Source: Acidobacteriota bacterium (GTDB taxonomy: Bacteria; Acidobacteriota; Vicinamibacteria; Vicinamibacterales; SCN-69-37). Taken from it: a DNA stretch of 64,000 nucleotides. A model generated the notes under the pieces. The model was not told where the DNA came from. It made no database searches and was given only the letters and a program-made list of their open reading frames with translations. Shown in pieces: positions 35,064 to 43,565 of this stretch. Numbering within the stretch: the first letter of the stretch is position 1; each line of letters begins with the position of its first letter. The position numbers and the translations under genes were made by a program. The stretch lies in NCBI GenBank assembly GCA_020853395.1, contig JADYYY010000017.1, forward strand, positions 1 to 64,000, given 5' to 3'.

Positions 35064-36032
35064 TCAGTCGTCCACGCGGATGACCGTGAGCGTGCCGCGC
35101 GTGGCGTCCCAGTCAGCCGAGACCGTGCCCGCCGGTTCGAGCCCCACGAGCGCGGCCGGCTGCGTCGTCGCGAGCGGCAGGATGCGATCGAGCGTGCAGC
35201 CGGTCACGCGCACGACGTGCCCGATCGCGGCGTCCATCGTGAGCGACGAGCCGGCGAGGTACGGGGTGCCGGGCAACCCGACGCGGCCGCTCGCCTCGCG
35301 CTCGACCTCGAGATCCCCCAGCCGGTAGCGGCCGGGCGGCGCGCCGGCCGCGGCCATGGCGTCGGTCACGAGCACGGCGCGCGCGAGCCCCTTCGCGCGC
35401 AGCACGCTCTTGAGCATGTCGTCCGGCAGATGGTGGCCGTCGGCGATGACGCTCGCCGACAGCGCATCGGCCGCGAGCTGCGGCCAGATCACGTTGTGAT
35501 GGCGGTGCTGCACGTCCGCGCACCCGTTGCCCAGATGCGTGGAGAGGGTCGCGCCGGCGCGCACCGCGTCGTGAATCTGCGCAGGCGTCGCGGCCGTGTG
35601 GCCGATCGCGACGCGAACGCCGCGCTCCACCAGATGCTCGATCAAGGCGATGGCGCCCGGAACCTCGGGCGCGAGCGTGACGAGGCGGACGCGCCCGCCC
35701 GCGGCGTCCTCGCGGCGATGGTAGTCGTCGATCGAGGCATCGCGCACCCAGGCCGCTGGGTGCGCTCCCCTCGGACCGTCCAGCGGCGACACGTACGGCC
35801 CTTCCAGGTGGAGCCCGGCGATCGCGGGCGACAGGCTGGCGGCGATCGGCCACGCGCACGCGGTGAATCGCTCGAGCGACGAGGTGATGAGCGTGGGCAG
35901 GCATCGCGTGACGCCGGTCGCCCGCATCGCACTGACCGCGCGATCAATCTCGTCGACGCCCAGGCCCGGCGTGTTGAAGTCGACGCCCGCGAACCCGTTG
36001 ACCTGGAGGTCGAAGAACCCCGAGAGCACCAT
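35064..36032 (-). CDS. N-acetylglucosamine-6-phosphate deacetylase-like protein
   Basis: A 322-residue amidohydrolase-fold protein. GFFDLQVNGFAGVDF at the very start, GLHLEGPYVSP with the metal Glu, the metal His in AIGHTAATPAQ, a second His in TLSTHLGNG, and the catalytic Asp in VTDAMAAAGAPPG are NagA hallmarks. It lacks the N-terminal beta-sandwich strands of typical NagA (~380 residues), so the protein is short. It starts 15 nt after the D-aminoacylase stop. It would deacetylate GlcNAc-6-P from cell wall or chitin. Confidence 0.83.
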   Translation of the reverse strand: MVLSGFFDLQVNGFAGVDFNTPGLGVDEIDRAVSAMRATGVTRCLPTLITSSLERFTACAWPIAASLSPAIAGLHLEGPYVSPLDGPRGAHPAAWVRDASIDDYHRREDAAGGRVRLVTLAPEVPGAIALIEHLVERGVRVAIGHTAATPAQIHDAVRAGATLSTHLGNGCADVQHRHHNVIWPQLAADALSASVIADGHHLPDDMLKSVLRAKGLARAVLVTDAMAAAGAPPGRYRLGDLEVEREASGRVGLPGTPYLAGSSLTMDAAIGHVVRVTGCTLDRILPLATTQPAALVGLEPAGTVSADWDATRGTLTVIRVDD

Positions 36033-36047
36033 CGCCGGACGCGGGCG

Positions 36048-37679
36048 TCAGCTCGCCTTGAACGCCCGTCCCATCAGCGGCCGCCCCGGCCTGGCCCCGG
36101 TGTGGCGGCCGCCGTCGATGACGACGACGCCGTTGACGATCGTGTAGGGCACGCCCTTCGCGTAGGACTTGGGCTTCTCGAACGAGTTGGTTTCGCCAAC
36201 GGCGGCCGGGTCGAAGACCACCACGTCGGCCGCGAAGCCTTCGCGAATCTGCCCGCGATCGCGCAGGCCCAGCACCTGAGCGGGGAGCGTCGTCATCTTG
36301 CGCACGGCGTCCTCGAGCGTCAGCACCTTCTCATCGCGCACGTAGTGGCCGAGCACGCGAGCGTTGGTCGCGTAGCTGCGCGGATGCGGCACGCCGTCGG
36401 CCTCGAGATTGATCGCCGAGCCGTCGCTCGCGACGGCGACCCAGGGCTGCCGCATCACCAGGCGGACGTCCTCCTCGGACATGGTGTGGAACATCCCGGA
36501 GATCGCGCCGCCTTCGGACGACATCAGGTCGAGACACGTATCGGCCGGATCCTTGTCGCCGCGGAGCGCCGCGATCTGCGCGATGCGCATGCCCTCGTAC
36601 TTCTTGTTCTCTGGACGCCTCGCGAGGCCGAGCACGATGCCGTCTAAGCCGCCGTGCTCCATGACCCACGTCTCGAATTCCTTGTCGCTCTTGATCTTCT
36701 GGCGCAGCGACGGATCGCGCAGCCGCTCGGCGAATCGCGCGGGACCGCCCTCGCGCGCCCACAGCGGGAAGAACGAGCTCCACTGGTGCTGCATCGCGGT
36801 GTAGGGGTACTGGTTGGCCGTGACGTCGAGGCCCCGTGCCCGCGCGGCCTCGATCTTCGCGACGTACCTGCCGACCGTGCCCCAGTTCGGCTTGCCGCGG
36901 ATCTTGAGATGGAAGACGTGCACCGGCATCTTCGTCTCGTCCGCGACGCGGATGGCGAAGTCGAGCTCCTTGTCCTGCTCCATGCCCTCGCTGCCGATGT
37001 GCGATACGTAGATGCCGCCGAGCGACGCGACGACCTTGGCGACGGCGATGACCTCGTCCGGATGCGCCGGGCCACCGCTCTCGAACCTGGTCACGAGCCC
37101 CCAGGCCCCCTCCCGCATCGATCGTGCGGCGAGCTGCGTCATGCGATCGAGCTGGGCCGGCGTGGCCGGCTCGATGCTGTAGCCCTTCACGACGAGCTCG
37201 ATCTGCTGGAAGGACACCTCGGAGATCACGTTCATCGAAATGCCCTGCCGGCCGATCGCGGCCCAGTACCCGGTGAAGTCCGTCCAGGTGCCGGCGGCCT
37301 CGGGCCGGCCGTCGCGCGGCGCCACCGACGCGCTCTCGCCGATCACGTCGAGCGTGACGCCCTGCCGCACCTTGCTCTCCGCGTTGCCGTCGTTCAGCAA
37401 CGGCAGATCCGAGTGCGTGTGCATGTCGATGAACCCGGGTGCGACGACCAGGCCGCGCGCGTCGATGTCGCGGCGCGCCGTCTCTCCGGCCAGATTGCCG
37501 ACGGCCGCGATGCGGCCGTCGCGAATGCCGACGTCGGCGGCGAACCAGGGATTGCCCGTGCCGTCCACGACGCGGCCGCCGCGAATCACCAGATCGAAGG
37601 GGACTTGCTGGGCGCGAACGGCGCTCCAGCCTGCGGCCATGGCGAGCGCGATCATCGCGCCGAGAGCAAGTCGCTTCAT
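36048..37679 (-). CDS. Exported N-acyl-D-amino-acid deacylase (D-aminoacylase) family
   Basis: A 543-residue amidohydrolase-superfamily enzyme with signal peptide (1-23, ending VRAQ). FIDMHTHSDLPLL carries the first metal histidines, SHIGSEG and VFHLKIRGKPNWG the later ones, and SDGSAI the catalytic Asp; GGRVVDGTGNPWF begins the mature protein. D-aminoacylases release free D-amino acids from N-acylated forms. It is the first gene of a set with nagA-like and GT39 genes. A second copy sits at 49293. Confidence 0.9.
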   Translation of the reverse strand: MKRLALGAMIALAMAAGWSAVRAQQVPFDLVIRGGRVVDGTGNPWFAADVGIRDGRIAAVGNLAGETARRDIDARGLVVAPGFIDMHTHSDLPLLNDGNAESKVRQGVTLDVIGESASVAPRDGRPEAAGTWTDFTGYWAAIGRQGISMNVISEVSFQQIELVVKGYSIEPATPAQLDRMTQLAARSMREGAWGLVTRFESGGPAHPDEVIAVAKVVASLGGIYVSHIGSEGMEQDKELDFAIRVADETKMPVHVFHLKIRGKPNWGTVGRYVAKIEAARARGLDVTANQYPYTAMQHQWSSFFPLWAREGGPARFAERLRDPSLRQKIKSDKEFETWVMEHGGLDGIVLGLARRPENKKYEGMRIAQIAALRGDKDPADTCLDLMSSEGGAISGMFHTMSEEDVRLVMRQPWVAVASDGSAINLEADGVPHPRSYATNARVLGHYVRDEKVLTLEDAVRKMTTLPAQVLGLRDRGQIREGFAADVVVFDPAAVGETNSFEKPKSYAKGVPYTIVNGVVVIDGGRHTGARPGRPLMGRAFKAS

Positions 37680-37705
37680 GATGTCGACCCTGCGGAGAAA
37701 GACGA

Positions 37706-37737
37706 ACGCCGGGCCCGCCCGCTGCGGAACCCGGCGT
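37706..37737 (-). terminator. Hairpin after the first Tat isomerase gene
   Basis: Eight-base stem ACGCCGGG / CCCGGCGT (37706-37713 and 37730-37737) with a GC-rich 16-nt loop, 42 nt past the isomerase stop. On the minus strand it runs into a pyrimidine-rich tract (TCGTCTTTCTCC), which fits a weak intrinsic terminator. Confidence 0.45.
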
Positions 37738-37778
37738 CATTGTAGCCTTCGAACCGATCCGCTGGCTGCGTCGATCGT

Positions 37779-38852
37779 CTAGGTGACGTTCGCCAGGATC
37801 GTGTTGTACACGATGCGGACCGCCGGATCGGGGTTCACCTCGATGGTGTACAGACCCTTGTAGCCGAGCGACTCCGAGTAGGCCACGGCGCGGCCGATGT
37901 CCCAGTCGGGGCTCGACTTGATGTGCATGCTCCCGGAATTGGTCTTCATCATGCCTTTGATCGCGTCGTGGAGCTGCTGCTGGGTCTTGAAGCGCCCCGC
38001 GCCCCCGAAATCGAGGTTCGTGTAGGCGCCCGCCGCCTCCGCGCACTCCGCGAGGATGCCCCACACGTAGCGAAGCCGTTCGGTCTCCGACATCTGCGGC
38101 GGCGCCGGAGGCGGTGTCGGCGGGGCGCCGGCCTGGCCGCGGCCGGGGTTGTACACGGGCGCACCGCTGCCCCGCGTCTCGTTCGACATCATGATGCCCT
38201 TGGGCTTCGCGTAGTCCTGCAGCTCCTTCCAGAGCGAGATGACGCCCGCCTTCGAATCGTCGTTGAGCGAGCCCTGGTTGAGCATCAGCCGCTTGATGCC
38301 GAGCACGGGCGCGAGATCGATCCACTTCTTGCCCCGCGCGATCCACGCGGCCCGCACGTCGCCCGACAGGGCCGCCGCCTTGCCGTCGGGCTGCATCTGC
38401 GCCATCGATCCGATCTCGATGTTGATCTGGTTGGCGCGCGAGCCGATGGCGTCGAGCCTCGCCTTCATCTGGCGGAAGACCTCGGGATCGGGATTGTCCT
38501 GGTTCTGCGCCAGATGGCTGTGCTGGAACTCGAGGTTCCGGACGCCATACACGTCGACGTAGTACTGCGGCAGGTCGAACAGGTCGAGCGTCTGATTCGG
38601 ATTCGGGCTCGCGTTCCAGGGCAGCTTCAGCATGCTGCCGTGGTTGAGCGACATGATCGCGATCCGATCGAGCTTCGCCGCCGGCACGTTCGCGGGGCTG
38701 CCGCCGCGGCCGCCGCCGCGGCCCGGTCCGGGTGCGGGACCGCCGGCGCGTCCCTGCGCTGCCGCTGGCGCCTGCGCCAATCCCTGGCCGGTTGCTCCGA
38801 CTACGGCTGCCGCGCCGGCCGCCGCCCCCACGAGAAACTGTCTGCGCTTCAT
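37779..38852 (-). CDS. Tat-exported sugar phosphate isomerase/epimerase (xylose isomerase-like TIM barrel), copy 1
   Basis: A 357-residue protein. The N-terminus MKRRQFLVGAAAGAAAVVG is a twin-arginine signal, followed by a Pro/Gly-rich linker (~40-60). The rest is an AP-endonuclease-2/xylose-isomerase-like TIM barrel, with YVDVYGVRNLEFQHSHLA and a late MHIKSSPDWDIGRAVAYSES. The reaction and substrate are unknown; periplasmic members act on sugars. GGAG precedes the ATG, and a hairpin lies 23 nt upstream. It is a tandem paralogue of the next gene. Confidence 0.85.
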   Translation of the reverse strand: MKRRQFLVGAAAGAAAVVGATGQGLAQAPAAAQGRAGGPAPGPGRGGGRGGSPANVPAAKLDRIAIMSLNHGSMLKLPWNASPNPNQTLDLFDLPQYYVDVYGVRNLEFQHSHLAQNQDNPDPEVFRQMKARLDAIGSRANQINIEIGSMAQMQPDGKAAALSGDVRAAWIARGKKWIDLAPVLGIKRLMLNQGSLNDDSKAGVISLWKELQDYAKPKGIMMSNETRGSGAPVYNPGRGQAGAPPTPPPAPPQMSETERLRYVWGILAECAEAAGAYTNLDFGGAGRFKTQQQLHDAIKGMMKTNSGSMHIKSSPDWDIGRAVAYSESLGYKGLYTIEVNPDPAVRIVYNTILANVT

Positions 38853-38874
38853 GACGTGTTCTCCAGTTTCAATG

Positions 38875-38894
38875 GCGTGGGGACTCCCCCACGC
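38875..38894 (-). promoter_or_regulatory. Leader hairpin of isomerase copy 1
   Basis: Perfect 8-bp stem GCGTGGGG / CCCCACGC with a 4-nt loop, 23-42 nt before the start codon and just upstream of the GGAG. The same stem occurs at the same place before copy 2. Confidence 0.6.
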
Positions 38895-38929
38895 TGCTCA
38901 CATCGGCGACGCTCGGAGTCTCGAGTTCC

Positions 38930-39916
38930 CTAGGCGAGGTTCGCGAGAATCTCGTTGTACACGACGCGCATCCCCTGGTGCGTCGTCACCTCGATCGCAT
39001 AGAGGCCCTTGTAGCCCAGCGACTCCGTGTACCGGATGGCCGTGCCGAAGCTCCAGTACGGGCTGGCCTTGATGTGCATGTTGCCGGACGAGGTCGGCAG
39101 CCAGCGCCTGATGCAGTCGTGCAGCTCCTGCTGGTTCATCGCGCCGACGTTGCCGATATCGACGTTCGAGTTCGCGCCGGCCTCCTCGATGATGCCGACC
39201 ATGAACTCCCACGGCTTCATGCCCAGCTCCTGCGGCTGCCCGTTGACCATCGGCGGGTTCGCGCCACGCGTCTCGACCGACACCTTCACGTTCTTCGTGC
39301 GGCCGTAGTCGGCCATCGCCTTGAACGCCTGGACGGCGCCGGCGCGGACGTCCTTCGTGAGCTGCGCCTGCTGCTGGTTGATCATCACGCGCGGGCAGCC
39401 GTACTCGGCCGCGATGTCCATCCACTGCTTGACGTGATCCACGGCAGCCTGCCGGTTCGCCGGCTCCGGGTTCGAGATCGCCTGGGTCGTTCCGAACTCC
39501 AGGTTGATCTGCGTCATCTGCACGCCCGCTTCGTCGAGCTTCGCCTTCAGCTCCTTGCGGAACGCCGGATCGGTCTCCGACTGGACGATGTTGCCGTGTT
39601 GGTACTCGATGCTGCGGATGCCGTACATCTCCACGTAGAGCTTCGGCAGATCGAAGACGGTGAGCGTCTGGTCGGGCGTCGGCGTCGCGTTCGGGTTCGT
39701 CGGCTTCAGATATGGGTTCCAGTTGAGCTGCATCAGCGAGATGCGTGCGAGCTTCGAGGCTGGCACCTGCGCCGGTCCCTGGCCACGCCCGCCGCCACCC
39801 GCGGGCGCCGCGCCCTGCCCTCGGCCCTGCGCGGGTGCCTGCGCGAACGCGGGCCCGACGCCGGCAACAGCCGCGGCCCCGGCCGCAGCCCCGACCAGAA
39901 AGTCTCGACGCTTCAT
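38930..39916 (-). CDS. Tat-exported sugar phosphate isomerase/epimerase, copy 2
   Basis: A 328-residue paralogue of copy 1. The twin-arginine signal MKRRDFLVGAAAGAAAVAG, the Pro/Gly-rich linker, LYVEMYGIRSIEYQHGN and MHIKASPYWSFGTAIRYTES align with copy 1 throughout. GGAG lies 9 nt upstream of the ATG. The two genes stand 77 nt apart and share their leader, so they arose by tandem duplication and have since diverged widely in protein sequence. The substrate is unknown. Confidence 0.85.
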   Translation of the reverse strand: MKRRDFLVGAAAGAAAVAGVGPAFAQAPAQGRGQGAAPAGGGGRGQGPAQVPASKLARISLMQLNWNPYLKPTNPNATPTPDQTLTVFDLPKLYVEMYGIRSIEYQHGNIVQSETDPAFRKELKAKLDEAGVQMTQINLEFGTTQAISNPEPANRQAAVDHVKQWMDIAAEYGCPRVMINQQQAQLTKDVRAGAVQAFKAMADYGRTKNVKVSVETRGANPPMVNGQPQELGMKPWEFMVGIIEEAGANSNVDIGNVGAMNQQELHDCIRRWLPTSSGNMHIKASPYWSFGTAIRYTESLGYKGLYAIEVTTHQGMRVVYNEILANLA

Positions 39917-39938
39917 CGCTGGTTCTCCGTTACTTGAT

Positions 39939-40202
39939 GGCGTGGGGCCCCACCCCCACGCTTCTGGCTCCGGGAGCTCACTCCGCTCGCTTCCTCGCGC
40001 GACTGGCGTGGGGCCCCAGCCTCACGCTCCAGGCTCCGGGCGCTCACTCCGCTCGCTTCCTCGCGCGACTGGCGCGGGGCCCCAGCCTCACGCTCCAGGC
40101 TCCGGGCACTCACTCCGCTCGCTTCCTCGCGCGACTGGCGCGGGGCCCCAGCCTCACGCTCCAGGCTCCGGGCGCTCACTCCGTTCGCGTCCTCGCGCAA
40201 CG
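39939..40202. repeat. 66-bp tandem repeat, four copies
   Basis: Units begin at 39939, 40005, 40071 and 40137 with a strict 66-bp period. Units 2-4 are nearly identical; unit 1 differs at its start, where it is the isomerase leader hairpin. A decayed partial fifth copy follows. Each unit holds GGGGCCCC inside a GCGTG/CACGC inverted repeat. It takes up most of the 364-base gap between the PQQ dehydrogenase stop and the isomerase start. No coding role is likely although 22-codon repeats stay open on both strands. Confidence 0.9.
39940..39961 (-). promoter_or_regulatory. Leader hairpin of isomerase copy 2
   Basis: The same 8-bp stem GCGTGGGG / CCCCACGC with a 6-nt loop, 24-45 nt before the start codon of copy 2. 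It also forms the first end of the 66-bp repeat array. Confidence 0.6.
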
Positions 40203-40280
40203 GCGCAGGGCCTCGCGCCGCGCTCGGCTGAGGCCGCATTTCCGCTCGTTCGCCAACGGAGGCCGCGATTATCGCGCCAC

Positions 40281-42242
40281 TCAGTCCGGCAGCGCAAATG
40301 CGATGTACGACCCCGCAATTGGGACGTTGCCGCCCGCCCGGTTCCCTCCGCCAGCCTGCGCCTGATAGAACGGCACGTGCGTGTTCGTGCCGATCTGGCC
40401 GGCGACGCAGAAGACGACGTACTGCTTGCCGTTCACCTGGTACACGGCCGGAATGCCCTCCGCGCCGGCCGGCACGTCCGCGTCCCAGAGCACCGCACCG
40501 GTCTCCACGTCGAACGCGCGCACCTTCTGATCGCGAGTGCCGGCGAACAGCAGGCCGCCGGCCGTGACGACCGGACCGATCTTCGGGAAGTGCACGCCGG
40601 TGTCCTTGACGCCCTTGGCCGCGAGCGACGACACCTCGCCGAGCGGGATCCGCCACTTGATCGTGCCCTCGTTGAGGTCGTAGGCGGTGAGCGACGTCCA
40701 CGGCGGCTGGATCGCCGTCAGGCCATTCGAGGCGACCATGAAGCCGAACGTGCTCCGGTACTTCACCGACGAAGGATCCGCCGGGTTCTCCGGAGTGCCC
40801 GGCGGCGCCACGAGCTGGAGCAGCGCCGGCCAGTCCTTCGACACGACGAACATCGTCCCCTGCGCCGGATCGATGGCGGCGCCGCCGAAGTTCGCGCCGC
40901 CGTTGTTGCCCGGGATCTGCATCGTGTAGCGGTTCAACGTGACGGGCGTGAACAGCCCTTCGTTGCGCGACGCGCGGATATCGGCCAGGAACCGCTCGCG
41001 TTCGGCCGGATCGTCGATGTGCTGACTGAGGTCCTTCTCGGTGAACGCCTGGCGCGCAAACGGGGCCGGCTTCGTCGGGAACGGCTGCGTCGGCCAGGTC
41101 TGCTCGCCCGGCACGTCGGTCTGCGGCACGGGCCGCTCCTCGATCGGCCACAGCGGCTCGCCGGTCACGCGGTTGAAGACGTACAGAAAGCCGGTCTTGC
41201 CCGCCTGCGCCACGACGTCGACGGGCTGGCCGTTGTGGCGAACCGTGAGCAGCTTCGGCGCGGTCGCGTTGTCGTAGTCCCAGATGTCGTGATGCACCAT
41301 CTGGAAGTGCCACACGCGCTTGCCCGTGCGCGCGTCGAGCGCGAGCAGGCTGTCGCCGAACAGGTTCGCGCCCTTGCGATTGCCGCCGTAGAAGTTGTAC
41401 TTCGGGCTGCCGGTCGGGACGTAGACGATGCCCCGCGCCGCATCGATCGACAGCTCGCCCCAGGCGTTCGCCCCGCCGACGGTCTTCCACGCGTCGGGCG
41501 GCCACGTCTCGTAGCCGAACTCGCCGGGCCGCGGCACCGTGTGGAACGTCCACACGAGCGCGCCGGTGCGCACGTCGAAGGCGCGGACGTCGCCGGGCGC
41601 CGACGCGTACTCCTGGTTGGTCGCCGAGCCGAGGACGATGAGATCTTCGAACACCTTGCCCGGCGTGCCCGACTGCACGTTGATCGTCGCCGGGTCGCGG
41701 TCCAGCCCCACGCGCAGATCGACGCGGCCGTTCTGTCCGAACGTGGTGATCTGCTCGCCCGTCTTCGCGTCCAGCGCCTGCAGGTACTGGCTGTTCATGT
41801 ACAGGAGCCGGCGCTCGCTCCGGTCCTTGCTCTCCCAGTAGTTGATGCCGCGCTGCGTGATGCGCCCCTTGGGGTTCTCGTGGACCCACAGCTCTCTGCC
41901 CGTCGCCGCGTCCAGCGCCACGATCGCGTTGTTCTTCGCCAGCACGTACATGACGTTGTCGACGACGAGCGGGCCGAAGATGTAGGCGCCCGGATCGCCG
42001 GTCGCATACGTCCACGCCACCTGGAGCTGGCGGACGTTGGCCTTGTTGATTTGGGCGAGCGCGCTGTACTGCGCCGAGTCCGGCGTCCCGCCGTACTCGC
42101 TCCACGTGGTGAACGGCGCCGGCGCCTGCGCCGCCGGTCCGCCACCCGCGAGGAGCACCGCCGCGGCCGCCGCCGCCATCACGCCGGCCCGGCGCGCCGG
42201 CACCTTCCTCCGCCCACGACGATCGACGAGGACCTGTGTCAC
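40281..42242 (-). CDS. PQQ-dependent (quinoprotein) dehydrogenase
   Basis: A 653-residue exported eight-bladed propeller enzyme. The GTG start at 42242 has GGAGGG 4 nt upstream; the ATG further out is rejected. The signal (RRAGVMAAAAAAVLLAGG) precedes the mature protein, which begins FTTWSEYGGTPDSAQYSAL. Propeller repeats (ALDAATGRELWVHEN, ALDARTGKRVW, AFDVETGAVLW) and VHHDIWDYDNATAPKL, a segment near the PQQ site, define the family. It resembles the soluble part of membrane glucose dehydrogenase more than methanol dehydrogenase; the substrate is likely a sugar or alcohol. Confidence 0.9.
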   Translation of the reverse strand: MTQVLVDRRGRRKVPARRAGVMAAAAAAVLLAGGGPAAQAPAPFTTWSEYGGTPDSAQYSALAQINKANVRQLQVAWTYATGDPGAYIFGPLVVDNVMYVLAKNNAIVALDAATGRELWVHENPKGRITQRGINYWESKDRSERRLLYMNSQYLQALDAKTGEQITTFGQNGRVDLRVGLDRDPATINVQSGTPGKVFEDLIVLGSATNQEYASAPGDVRAFDVRTGALVWTFHTVPRPGEFGYETWPPDAWKTVGGANAWGELSIDAARGIVYVPTGSPKYNFYGGNRKGANLFGDSLLALDARTGKRVWHFQMVHHDIWDYDNATAPKLLTVRHNGQPVDVVAQAGKTGFLYVFNRVTGEPLWPIEERPVPQTDVPGEQTWPTQPFPTKPAPFARQAFTEKDLSQHIDDPAERERFLADIRASRNEGLFTPVTLNRYTMQIPGNNGGANFGGAAIDPAQGTMFVVSKDWPALLQLVAPPGTPENPADPSSVKYRSTFGFMVASNGLTAIQPPWTSLTAYDLNEGTIKWRIPLGEVSSLAAKGVKDTGVHFPKIGPVVTAGGLLFAGTRDQKVRAFDVETGAVLWDADVPAGAEGIPAVYQVNGKQYVVFCVAGQIGTNTHVPFYQAQAGGGNRAGGNVPIAGSYIAFALPD

Positions 42243-42284
42243 GGAACCCTCCAGCACGCTGCCGTCAACGGTGCGCGACGGGCA

Positions 42285-43382
42285 CTACTTGCCCAGATGC
42301 GCGTTGAAGAACCTGGCGATTTCCTCGTAGGCTTCGCGGCCCTCGGGCGTGTCGCGGTTGTACTGCGCGTGCGACTGCCCTTCGAAGACGTGCAGCTCGG
42401 CCTCGACGCCGGCCTGCCGCAGCTTGCGGTGCGTGCGGACGGTGCTGCTCAGCAGCAGGTCGCGCGTGCCGGTGACGAGAATCGCCGGGGGCAGCCCGGC
42501 GAAATCGCCGTAGATCGGCGACAGCATCGGATCCTTCAGGTCGTGGCCGTTCGCGTAGTACTCGGCCATCGCGTCACAGCGGCCGATCCCGACGAGCACG
42601 TTGTCCACCACGAAGTTCGTGTGGAACGAGTCGCCCTTGGCGGTCAGATCGGACATCGGCGTGCCGGGCGCGATCGCCGCCGGCAGCGGTACGCCTTCCT
42701 GCTTGAGCCGGAGCGTCGCGGACAGCGTCAGCGCCCCGCCGGCCGACAGCCCGAACAGCGCCATGTTCTTCGGGTCCGCCATCTTGATCGCGCCCTTCCA
42801 GCCGTTGACGACGTCGTCGAGCGCGGCGGGGTAGAAGGCGGCGGGAGGCCGCCGGTAGTCGATCGAGAGCACCTTGAACTTGCCGAAGCCGGCCATGTAG
42901 ATGCCTTCCGTCACGCCGCCGCCGCCCATCACGTAGCAGCCGCCGTGTACGTGCACGAGCAGGCGATTGCGGTTCTCGGCAGGCAGGTCCTTCGGCGTGA
43001 GCATGTAGGCGCTGACGCCGTTGATCGTCATCGCCTCCGAGGTCAGGCCGAAGCGGTCGAGCATGGCTTGGTTGCCCCCGCCGATGCCTCCGGGCGCCCC
43101 CCCGCCGCGGCCGGCCGCCGCCGCCCACTCCTCGGGCGTTTTCGGCACGACGTTCCAGTTCCCTGGAACCGGGCCGCCGATGATCTGCTGGGTCTGCGGG
43201 CTCACCGTGTCGGGAATCGGGAGCGTGCGAGCCGGCACCTCGCGGGGTCCCGGCGGCGCGGCGGGCTGCCCCTGCCCGCGCTGCTCGGCATCGCCGGGCA
43301 ACACGGCCATGAACATGGCTAGCGCCAGCGCAACGACGAACGCCATCCCGAACCGATCGACATACGGCGCAACTGTCTTCAT
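42285..43382 (-). CDS. Exported alpha/beta hydrolase (acetyl-esterase, HSL type)
   Basis: A 365-residue protein with a signal sequence or anchor (~10-30) and a Pro/Gly-rich stretch. The HSL oxyanion motif is LLVHVHGGCYVMGGGG, the nucleophile elbow is LFGLSAGGAL, and the acid and base lie in VTGTRDLLLSS and FEGQSHAQY. It should hydrolyse short acyl esters outside the cytoplasm. GGGAG precedes the start at 43382. An extended frame to 43553 runs into repeat DNA. A TATGAT box at 43406-43401 could be its -10. Confidence 0.87.
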   Translation of the reverse strand: MKTVAPYVDRFGMAFVVALALAMFMAVLPGDAEQRGQGQPAAPPGPREVPARTLPIPDTVSPQTQQIIGGPVPGNWNVVPKTPEEWAAAAGRGGGAPGGIGGGNQAMLDRFGLTSEAMTINGVSAYMLTPKDLPAENRNRLLVHVHGGCYVMGGGGVTEGIYMAGFGKFKVLSIDYRRPPAAFYPAALDDVVNGWKGAIKMADPKNMALFGLSAGGALTLSATLRLKQEGVPLPAAIAPGTPMSDLTAKGDSFHTNFVVDNVLVGIGRCDAMAEYYANGHDLKDPMLSPIYGDFAGLPPAILVTGTRDLLLSSTVRTHRKLRQAGVEAELHVFEGQSHAQYNRDTPEGREAYEEIARFFNAHLGK

Positions 43383-43414
43383 AGGGTCTCCCGAGCGCGC
43401 ATCATAGCAGTTCA

Positions 43415-43528
43415 GGGTCCGGAGTCCCGGGTCCCGGGTCCCGGGTTCGCGCGCGTCGGTCCGACGGTGCGGTGGTCCGATCGATCGACGTTTCGATGGC
43501 CCGCTGCGATGTCCCGATGCCCCGATGT
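43415..43528. repeat. Octamer repeat locus 2
   Basis: A GGTCCC-type head (43415-43446) with three joined copies of TCCCGG, then degenerate CCGATG-like units to 43528. It lies between the divergent esterase and methyltransferase genes and is built like locus 1 but is more worn. Confidence 0.75.
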
Positions 43529-43565
43529 CGTAATATCCTCCCAACCCCCTCACGTGGAGTCTCTG

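Noticed and set aside
39939..40202. 66-bp repeat considered as a CRISPR array.
   Set aside because: The repeats join directly without unique spacers, and no cas gene is present.
39660..43322. Very long plus-strand open frame of about 1220 codons.
   Set aside because: It runs antisense to the isomerase, PQQ dehydrogenase and esterase genes, which have clear domains and Shine-Dalgarno sites. It has Arg/Ala-rich composition and no recognisable motif. Long antisense frames are common in DNA this GC-rich.
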